Assembly: GCA_027619145.1 (NCBI GenBank)
Contig: JAQCGA010000285.1
Coordinates: forward strand, 1 to 5,840
DNA from: a bacterium
GTDB taxonomy: Bacteria; Latescibacterota; UBA2968; GCA-2709665
Direction: 5' to 3'
Length of the DNA stretch: 5,840 bases
Below, piece by piece: positions 1 through 4,063 of the stretch (positions are counted from its first letter, which is position 1; each line of letters opens with the position of its first letter). Both the position numbers and the translations under genes were made by a program. The notes beneath the pieces were generated by a model. That model made no database searches and was not told where the DNA came from. It saw only the letters and a program-made list of their open reading frames with translations.

Positions 1-102
1 CAGGCGTCTGGGTTCTGCGGGTTCGGTGTCTTTGACAACAATGCCGCCGAAGCCAATGATGGAGAGCTGTTCTTTGGTGCGGCCGTATGGGCGTTTTTCC
101 AT
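1..102 (-). CDS. Aldo/keto reductase, N-terminal fragment (cut by window edge)
   Basis: Only the first 34 codons are present; the gene continues past the left edge. The protein begins MEKRPYGRT and continues with LSIIGFGGI. This is the usual opening of the aldo/keto reductase superfamily: a short beta-hairpin with an R-x-x-G-[RK]-[ST] stretch, then the first barrel strand ending in G-F-G-G. Members are NAD(P)H-dependent cytosolic oxidoreductases with a TIM barrel. The catalytic Asp, Tyr, Lys and His lie beyond the window, so substrate and activity cannot be judged. The ATG at 102 is supported by a GGAGGC ribosome binding site at 108-113, five bases upstream. The gene has its own promoter and is separated from the upstream operon by a strong terminator, so it is probably an independent unit. 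The identification rests on a short N-terminus. Confidence 0.75.
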   Translation of the reverse strand, partial: MEKRPYGRTKEQLSIIGFGGIVVKDTEPAEPRRL

Positions 103-152
103 GGGTTGCCTCCGGTGGATGAACGTTGAAGAGCAGTTGATTCCGATTCTTT

Positions 153-181
153 AATATACACATCTCTTTCTGGATGGGCAA
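153..181 (-). promoter_or_regulatory. Sigma-70-like promoter for the aldo/keto reductase
   Basis: On the minus strand, TTGCCC (176-181, -35) is followed by a 17-base spacer and TATATT (153-158, -10). This places the start of transcription near 145 and gives a leader of about 43 bases to the ATG at 102. The -35 box directly adjoins the T-tract of the terminator of the preceding operon. The call rests on motif matches only. Confidence 0.5.
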
Positions 182-225
182 AAAAAACCCCTCTTTCCGT
201 TGTATCCTACTCGGGAAAGAGGGGT
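180..225 (-). terminator. Intrinsic terminator of the three-gene operon
   Basis: A perfect 12-bp stem (187-198 pairing with 214-225; minus-strand arm ACCCCTCTTTCC) encloses a 15-base loop. On the minus strand it is followed at once by eight T residues (187-180). The T-tract lies only on the minus-strand exit side, so it stops transcription coming from the right, that is, from the 342 aa gene. Confidence 0.9.
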
Positions 226-296
226 CTGACCAATCAGTACCACCAGCGTTTCCGCGTGTGGTTGACAGTGCGCCACTCCGAATGTCACACCGTCGG

Positions 297-327
297 TGAA
301 ACCGGTTTTGGGCACAGGCCGGTTTCA
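297..327 (-). repeat. Hairpin in the 3' untranslated region
   Basis: A perfect 9-bp inverted repeat TGAAACCGG/CCGGTTTCA (297-305 and 319-327) with a 13-base loop lies between the stop codon of the 342 aa gene (360) and the terminator at 180-225. No T-tract follows, so it is not a terminator itself. It could protect the 3' end of the message. Nothing else coding is seen between 226 and 359. Confidence 0.5.
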
Positions 328-359
328 TACCTGTTTGTTTACACTGTGGACCGGGCTGG

Positions 360-1388
360 TTATTGTGCCAGAATATCCAGCTGGCTTCCGGAGTTTCGAG
401 TCTGGCTGCCGCTGCTTTGCAGCCTGGCAATTTGGTTCTGAATCTGCCGGATGGCCTGGTCCTTTTCCTGTATATCTTGTTGCAACTGGCGTCGTTCGCC
501 TTGGAGAGACTGGACTTCGGTACGGTTTTCCTGGATCTGTTCGGTCTGGTTCTGCGCGGTGGCCTGTTGCGTTTTCTGGCCAATCGCTTCCGCTGTGCGT
601 CGGCTTTCGGTGGCCGCATCGGCCTGCAGTCCGGAAGAAATGCTTTGCAGGTTGCGCTGTAGTTCCTGTTCTTGAATTTCTCTCGGCAGAGGTTCTATGG
701 TTTGCTGCACCTGCTGCGGAGATGTTTTGGGTTCGGATGCTTCGCGTGTGGCTGTTTCAGGTGCGGCTGTTTCAGGTTCCGTTGCCTGGATTTGAATTTC
801 TTCTTCGGCCCTTGTTTCTTCCGCCTGTCTGTTTTGTTCCAGTCGGGAGACCAGAGCGTCCAGGCGAGTCGAGATGGCGCTGCGTGCGGCGTCTCGGTTT
901 TCCTGCTGGAGACTTGCCAGGAAGTTTCCAGCGCTGGAGATGCCAGATGTGGTCCTGCCCGATGCATTGCTGGAAAGGTTCTGGTCCAGACGCAGGAAGA
1001 GCGGATTCGAGCTTTTTTCTTTGGGTTCTGAAGCACGGGCGGATGTATTGCCGGCTTCGGCTGTACGTGTTTGCTGTGCGGGGGTGGAATTTTCGGACGT
1101 CTGGGTTGTCCGGGACGTTTCCGTACCGGGAACCCGGGAGGTAGAGTCTGTACCGGTGGGATTTCCGGTACGGGTCTCTTCAGGAGCAGAGGCCGTCTGG
1201 GGTTGGCTTAAATCCAGGCGGTCCTGGGGCTGGTCCAGTCCCCGTGCCGCTTCCGTTTTGGGCGTATTTGCCTGGCGCTTTTGCGCCGAGGCGGGTTCGG
1301 AATCGCCCGAGTTTTTCTGGGAGCGGGTGGACAGGAAGTTTCCGACCAGCGATCGTTCCGGGGAAAATCGCGAGATGAGAATCGGCAT
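360..1388 (-). CDS. Hypothetical low-complexity coiled-coil protein (342 aa), possible motility protein
   Basis: I do not recognise a family. The protein is very rich in Gln, Ala, Thr, Ser and Glu. It contains no Cys, Trp, Tyr or His, and no Met other than the initiator. Residues 20-145 look disordered. Residues about 160-200 and 236-325 look helical. A clean heptad register runs over residues 292-323, with V292, L295, L302, I306, I313, I316, I320 and L323 in a/d positions, so a coiled coil is likely. Residues 246-272, around SISSGLQADAAT and AEAIGQK, resemble the flagellin N-terminal signature (L-SSGL-x-A-x-AI-x-K). The motif GNFL-x4-Q-[KE]-N occurs twice (16-26 and 154-164). The C-terminus NSGSQLDILAQ resembles that of the 116 aa neighbour. 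There is no signal peptide or membrane segment. The ATG at 1388 has a GGTAGGG ribosome site seven bases upstream. It is the last gene of the operon. Coding is well supported by strand, terminator and ribosome site; function is inferred. Confidence 0.75.
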   Translation of the reverse strand: MPILISRFSPERSLVGNFLSTRSQKNSGDSEPASAQKRQANTPKTEAARGLDQPQDRLDLSQPQTASAPEETRTGNPTGTDSTSRVPGTETSRTTQTSENSTPAQQTRTAEAGNTSARASEPKEKSSNPLFLRLDQNLSSNASGRTTSGISSAGNFLASLQQENRDAARSAISTRLDALVSRLEQNRQAEETRAEEEIQIQATEPETAAPETATREASEPKTSPQQVQQTIEPLPREIQEQELQRNLQSISSGLQADAATESRRTAEAIGQKTQQATAQNQTEQIQENRTEVQSLQGERRQLQQDIQEKDQAIRQIQNQIARLQSSGSQTRNSGSQLDILAQ

Positions 1389-1541
1389 GTCACTACCCTA
1401 CCAAACGTTTGATCACAGTTTCGACGTGCAAGCTCAATACGCGTTGCGCAGTTTCGGAAGAACGATGGGTCCTGTTCGAGTGGTGTCCGCGTGACCTGTT
1501 CGAGCAGTTGTGCGACCTACTGTTTTTTCGAAACCGGCGGT

Positions 1542-1892
1542 TCAGCCAATGATGTCTACATTACCACCAAGGCCATTAGCCACCTGGGCCTGAAGTCCTG
1601 CAGACGGTACTGGCTGAGAGACGGCCGGGTTTCCGGCGGGCTTGCTTCCACCGGTTCCGGGGGCAGTGGCAGACGCTGCCAACTGCTGGTTGCTGGCACC
1701 CTGGCTTCCTGCTTCTGGTTCGGGAGCCCGGATGAGTTGATCTCCGGGCCCAGACAGGGTGATGTTCGACTCTCCGGTTTCTACTGCCCCTGCGGCCTGC
1801 CGTGCACGCTGTTCGCTTTGTGCGGCATCTGGTGCGTTGGGCCTGGAGAGGGTTGTGGGGTTGATTACGGTGTGGCTAATTCCTGTGGGCAT
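1542..1892 (-). CDS. Hypothetical low-complexity protein (116 aa)
   Basis: No family is recognised. The chain is dominated by Ala, Gly, Pro, Ser, Gln and Asn. It has no Cys, Trp or Tyr and only one Met, and is probably disordered over most of its length. A short helical stretch (about 22-38, AAQSEQRARQAAGA) and a possible short strand (SNITLSG, 42-48) stand out. It ends in GLGGNVDIIG, which resembles the tail of the 342 aa protein. From memory, it also recalls the LGxxxDI ending of the small putative motility proteins of the YjfB type. The ATG at 1892 is preceded by AGGTAGGA with a short spacing, and lies 27 bases after the stop of the 49-53 aa gene, as expected in an operon. The 153 bases between its stop and the next ATG (1389-1541) hold stops in all minus-strand frames and no further gene. 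The short length and low complexity keep confidence moderate. Confidence 0.65.
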   Translation of the reverse strand: MPTGISHTVINPTTLSRPNAPDAAQSEQRARQAAGAVETGESNITLSGPGDQLIRAPEPEAGSQGASNQQLAASATAPGTGGSKPAGNPAVSQPVPSAGLQAQVANGLGGNVDIIG

Positions 1893-1919
1893 AGGTTCCT
1901 ACCTTGTGTTCGGTTCTGC

Positions 1920-2081
1920 TTAAATGGAGTTGGAAACCATTTGCGGTTGTTGCCTGGTTGTGCGGCGCACGACCAGTAAAACCTGGAGCGTTTCTTCAGG
2001 GGTGAGCCGTACCTCCTCTCCGGTCAGGGTTGAAAAGATGTTTGAAAGCTCCGCTTGAAGCCAGTGCATATCGTGCTCCAT
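1920..2081 (-). CDS. Small hypothetical protein (53 aa, or 49 aa from the internal ATG)
   Basis: This short frame begins MEHDMHWLQAELSNIF, continues through TGEEVRLTPEETLQVLLVV, and ends QQPQMVSNSI before TAA at 1920-1922. Its composition is that of a normal small globular or helical protein. It has an amphipathic first helix, a TPEE helix cap and a hydrophobic helix LQVLLVV followed by RRTTR, quite unlike the two low-complexity proteins downstream. The start is uncertain. The ATG at 2081 has no clear ribosome site. The in-frame ATG at 2069 has GGAG six bases upstream and would give 49 aa, which I prefer. It would be the first gene of the operon behind the sigma-28-like promoter and structured leader, and the 116 aa gene follows after 27 bases. 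The family is unknown; a small regulator or chaperone is possible but unsupported. Confidence 0.6.
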   Translation of the reverse strand: MEHDMHWLQAELSNIFSTLTGEEVRLTPEETLQVLLVVRRTTRQQPQMVSNSI

Positions 2082-2100
2082 GGGAACGACCCATCGTTGT

Positions 2101-2180
2101 TAAGAACCTGTTCTAAAATTTGTTTTCGCAAGGGTACTGCGAAGCAACTTGACTGAGCATTCTTAAAATCAGGTTCTAAG
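2101..2180 (-). repeat. Imperfect inverted repeat forming a long hairpin in the operon leader
   Basis: On the minus strand, GAACCTG (2176-2170) pairs with CAGGTTC (2110-2104). The stem continues as TTTTAA pairing with TTAGAA (one G-T pair) and AAT pairing with ATT, giving about 16 bp with two single-base bulges. Inside it sits a second hairpin, TTCGCA/TGCGAA (2138-2143 with 2125-2130), with a 7-base loop. The left arm also contains the palindrome AGAACCTGTTCT (2104-2114 region). The element lies between the predicted transcription start and the first gene, so it would be part of the mRNA leader. It may instead be a dispersed palindromic repeat. Confidence 0.5.
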
Positions 2181-2248
2181 GTGAAAAAGTGATTTCGGCA
2201 TCTTCTCGGCATCACGGAGGGTGAAAGTAAGTTCTGACCTCTCCCTTT

Positions 2249-2276
2249 GTATCGGCGCGTACTTGGGGAATCTTTA
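2249..2276 (-). promoter_or_regulatory. Sigma-28 (FliA/SigD)-type flagellar promoter
   Basis: On the minus strand, TAAA (2276-2273) is followed by 16 bases and GCCGATAC (2256-2249). The known consensus for the flagellar sigma factor is TAAA, about 15 bases, then GCCGATAA in E. coli or CCGATAT in Bacillus. The -10 box matches at seven of eight positions and the spacing is within the accepted range. Transcription would start near 2242, leaving a leader of about 160 bases before the 49-53 aa gene. AT-rich sequence lies upstream. No other candidate promoter for the three-gene operon was found. The match is strong but is by motif only. Confidence 0.6.
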
Positions 2277-2343
2277 GGATTTTCTTGAAGTTTTTTGAAG
2301 AAATTTTCGCTAAACGATTTAAGTAATTAAAAAATAGTTAGAT

Positions 2344-2379
2344 AAAAAAATCCCACCGGAGCATGAATTTCCGGTGGGA
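2344..2379 (-). terminator. Intrinsic terminator of qor
   Basis: A perfect 10-bp stem, TCCCACCGGA (2351-2360) with TCCGGTGGGA (2370-2379), has a 9-base loop. On the minus strand it is followed by seven T residues (2350-2344). It lies 76 bases past the qor stop and would also stop any transcript started in the adjacent heptamer array. Confidence 0.9.
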
Positions 2380-2387
2380 GGTGGAAA

Positions 2388-2429
2388 AATTGACAATTAT
2401 CAATTGATAATTAGCAATTGTCAATTGGC
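2388..2429. repeat. Heptamer array 1 (six AATTNNN units)
   Basis: Six contiguous 7-base units, plus strand: AATTGAC, AATTATC, AATTGAT, AATTAGC, AATTGTC, AATTGGC. On the minus strand the array contains TTGACA (2419-2424), 17 bases, then GATAAT (2396-2401), a near-consensus sigma-70 promoter. Here it points straight into the terminator at 2344-2379. Similar heptamer arrays are known as STRR repeats in filamentous cyanobacteria. A second copy lies at 4012-4053. Confidence 0.8.
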
Positions 2430-2454
2430 TGTTCTAGGTTTTCATATCTTATCC

Positions 2455-3423
2455 CTATGGTACCAACAACACCTTTCCCCTGGTCTGGCGGCTTTCCAGG
2501 AGACGGTGGGCTTCGGCGGCCTGGGCAAGGGGCAGGTCGCGGTCGATGCGAATGTTGAGTTTGCCAGACTGGATCCAGCCGAAGATGTCATTGGCACGCT
2601 GGAGAAGTTCTGCGCGGGTAGCGGTGTGGTTGACCAGGGTGGGGCGGGTCATGAAGATGGAGCCTTTGCGGGTGAGGAGCAGTGGATCTACAGGAGGAAC
2701 CGGGCCGCTGGCGTTGCCGAAGAGGACGAGGTACCCGCGTGGGCGCAGGCAGTTGAGGCTTTTTTCCCAGGTGGTTTTGCCTACAGAGTCGTAGGCCACG
2801 TCGATTCCTTTGCCATCGGTGAGGCGTTTGATTTCGGTTTCAAAGTCTTGCTCGGTGTAGCGGATGACTTCGTCTGCGCCGGCGTTGCGGGCGAGTTGTT
2901 CTTTTTCTTCGGTAGATACAGTGCCAAATACACGTGCGCCGCAGAGTTTGGCCATTTGGACCAGGAGAAGGCCTACGCCGCCGGCCGCGGCATGGACCAG
3001 GGCTGTGTCGCCTTTTTTGAGGGGGAAGGTGCTGTGGGTGAGGTAATGGGCGGTCATGCCCTGTAGCATGCAGGCCGCACCGGCACGGTGATCTACGCCG
3101 TTGGGGAGTTTGACAACTTTTTCCCAGGGGGCGGTCGCGTATTCTGCATAGGAGCCTGGAACACTGCCGTAGGCGACCTGGTCACCTGTTTTGAATTCTG
3201 TAACACCGGCTCCCACGGCTTCTACGGTGCCGGCGGCTTCCATGCCGGGAGTGAAGGGGAGGTCCATCGGATAGAGGCCGGTGCGGTGGTAGGTGTCAAT
3301 GTAGTTGAGGCCGATGGCTTTGGTTTTGATGAGGATTTGGCCTTCCCCTGGTTTGGGATCGGGAACGTCTGTGTATTCCAGGACTTCTGGTCCTCCGGTT
3401 TGAGAAATGCGAATGGCTTTCAT
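2455..3423 (-). CDS. qor: NADPH:quinone oxidoreductase (medium-chain, zinc-free)
   Basis: This 322 aa protein matches, from recall, the zeta-crystallin/E. coli QorA group of the medium-chain dehydrogenase superfamily, at its usual full length. These soluble enzymes transfer electrons from NADPH to quinones. The N-terminal GroES-like domain (about 1-125) carries AIGLNYIDTYHRTGLYP (37-52), typical of the group. The Rossmann domain (about 126-285) has the nucleotide-binding motif AAAGGVG (145-151). YDSVG (211-215), FGNASG (235-240), the TRPTL segment (259-263) and the closing LLESRQTRGKVLL also match QorA. The catalytic zinc cysteine/histidine set and the four-cysteine structural zinc lobe of alcohol dehydrogenases are absent, as expected. 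The ATG at 3423 has AAAGGAA at 3431-3437. It lies 70 bases after the small outer-membrane gene and ends before a strong terminator, so it may be the last gene of a transcript from the right. An AT-rich stretch at 3481-3500 could hold a weak promoter of its own. Nothing is missing or broken. Confidence 0.95.
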   Translation of the reverse strand: MKAIRISQTGGPEVLEYTDVPDPKPGEGQILIKTKAIGLNYIDTYHRTGLYPMDLPFTPGMEAAGTVEAVGAGVTEFKTGDQVAYGSVPGSYAEYATAPWEKVVKLPNGVDHRAGAACMLQGMTAHYLTHSTFPLKKGDTALVHAAAGGVGLLLVQMAKLCGARVFGTVSTEEKEQLARNAGADEVIRYTEQDFETEIKRLTDGKGIDVAYDSVGKTTWEKSLNCLRPRGYLVLFGNASGPVPPVDPLLLTRKGSIFMTRPTLVNHTATRAELLQRANDIFGWIQSGKLNIRIDRDLPLAQAAEAHRLLESRQTRGKVLLVP

Positions 3424-3449
3424 AATGTAGTTCCTTTCGTAATAGAGGA

Positions 3450-3477
3450 GTAGGGGCGAGGCATGCCTCGCCCCTAC
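3450..3477. repeat. Perfect 28-bp palindrome
   Basis: The left arm GTAGGGGCGAGGCA is mirrored exactly by TGCCTCGCCCCTAC, with no loop bases. It lies between the stop of the small outer-membrane gene (3494) and the qor ribosome site. No T-tract follows on either strand, so it is not a standard intrinsic terminator. From memory, palindromes of the TAGGGGCG...CGCCCCTA type recur between genes in many unrelated bacteria. It may therefore be a dispersed repetitive element, with possible effects on mRNA stability. Confidence 0.8.
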
Positions 3478-3493
3478 CGGTTATAGAATATAT

Positions 3494-3967
3494 TTAAAGA
3501 CCGAAATAAAATCGCAAGCCTGCCTGGAACGCAAGCTCTCTCAGGGCCGGGGTTTTGCCGCCGAAGGTGTAGATGTATTTTGCCTGTCCGAAAAAGGAGA
3601 GGGTGCCCTGTGTTTTGAGGTCTGCGCCGATCAGGAGGTTCATCAGGGTTCGGGATTTGGATATGCCGGCTGCGGTGGTACGGCTGATACCGCCGCCAAA
3701 ACCGGCGTAGGGAGACAGCAGCGGGGTGGGCAGGCGTACGAGAAAATTTGCACCTGTATTGAAGGTGGTGGTGCCGGATTTCTTGAAGAATTCTGCGAAC
3801 GGGCTAATGGGGCCAATGTCGGCCTGTACGATGCCGCCCGGGCGTCTGCCATCTGGGATCAGACCGCCGCCGAGTTTGATGGAAAAGCCCACCAGGGCCT
3901 GGGCGGAGGATGCGGCGCAGAAGGTGAGGGCCAGGGTGAGAAGCAGGGTGGCTATGATGCGTGGCAT
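3494..3967 (-). CDS. Small outer-membrane beta-barrel-like protein (157 aa, secreted)
   Basis: The protein opens with a Sec signal peptide: MPR, a hydrophobic core IIATLLLTLALTF, and AASSAQA with likely cleavage after residue 24. The mature part (about 133 aa) has short alternating polar/apolar strands rich in Gly and aromatics (ANFLVRL, SPYAGFGGGI, LLIGADL, LSFFGQAKYIYTF). It ends LAFQAGLRFYFGL, a terminal strand resembling the beta-signal recognised by the barrel-assembly machinery. An outer-membrane barrel of about eight strands is likely; the exact family and role are not recognisable. The frame is open upstream to 4027, but I place the start at the ATG at 3967. That ATG has AAGGAG seven bases upstream (3975-3980) and begins exactly at the signal peptide, whereas the longer form would translate the heptamer array. 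It follows the TonB-dependent receptor by 96 bases, so a partner role in uptake is possible but unproven. Confidence 0.8.
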   Translation of the reverse strand: MPRIIATLLLTLALTFCAASSAQALVGFSIKLGGGLIPDGRRPGGIVQADIGPISPFAEFFKKSGTTTFNTGANFLVRLPTPLLSPYAGFGGGISRTTAAGISKSRTLMNLLIGADLKTQGTLSFFGQAKYIYTFGGKTPALRELAFQAGLRFYFGL

Positions 3968-4011
3968 GGTGGATCTCCTTTGAGGATGTGGTGAGGCAAT
4001 GGGGAACTCGT

Positions 4012-4053
4012 AATTGTCAATTATCAATTATCAATCAGCAATTGTCAATTGTT
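4012..4053. repeat. Heptamer array 2 (six 7-base units), promoter-like for the outer-membrane gene
   Basis: Units on the plus strand: AATTGTC, AATTATC, AATTATC, AATCAGC, AATTGTC, AATTGTT. It has the same unit number and orientation as the array at 2388-2429, with the variant AGC unit in the same fourth place. On the minus strand it contains TTGACA (4043-4048), 17 bases, then GATAAT (4020-4025). This would start transcription near 4012, about 45 bases before the small outer-membrane gene. It lies between that gene and the receptor gene. Confidence 0.75.
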
Positions 4054-4063
4054 CTCTTGTTTT

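Larger units (their letters stand above)
2082..2454. other. 373-base region without a gene: leader, promoter, AT-rich stretch, terminator, heptamer array
   Basis: From right to left this region holds the AATTNNN array behind qor, the qor terminator, an AT-rich stretch (2280-2343), a sigma-28-like promoter and a foldable leader. The AT-rich stretch includes two TTGAAG copies inside a weak inverted repeat at 2284-2306. A 63-codon frame at 2024-2215 exists, but it overlaps the small gene out of frame and has no ribosome site, so I see no gene here. Confidence 0.7.

Noticed and set aside
1..328. Minus-strand frame starting at the ATG at 328 and open to the left edge
   Set aside because: It would be translated through a strong terminator and out of frame across the aldo/keto reductase start; the composition is not protein-like.
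296..1144. 282-codon plus-strand ORF
   Set aside because: It is antisense to the 342 aa gene. Its composition (Arg/Phe/Cys/Trp-rich) is what the complement of a Gln/Ala/Thr/Glu-rich gene gives, and it has no ribosome site or domain.
1542..1892. Possible FlgM anti-sigma factor
   Set aside because: SNITLSGPGDQL resembles the VTLS segment of FlgM and the promoter context is tempting. However, the C-terminal sigma-28-binding helices are absent and the remainder is low complexity.
2104..2115. LexA/SOS box in AGAACCTGTTCT
   Set aside because: The GAAC/GTTC half-sites are two bases apart, whereas the Gram-positive LexA box has four, and no SOS gene is adjacent.
2024..2215. 63-codon minus-strand frame in the leader
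   Set aside because: No ribosome site, it crosses the hairpin element, and it overlaps the more protein-like 53-codon frame in another phase.
2374..3066. 230-codon plus-strand ORF over qor
   Set aside because: It is a shadow of the well-conserved qor gene and starts inside the qor terminator.
2388..4053. CRISPR array or transposon ends
   Set aside because: The heptamer arrays have no spacers of CRISPR length. The two copies are in the same orientation, with ordinary genes between them and no transposase.
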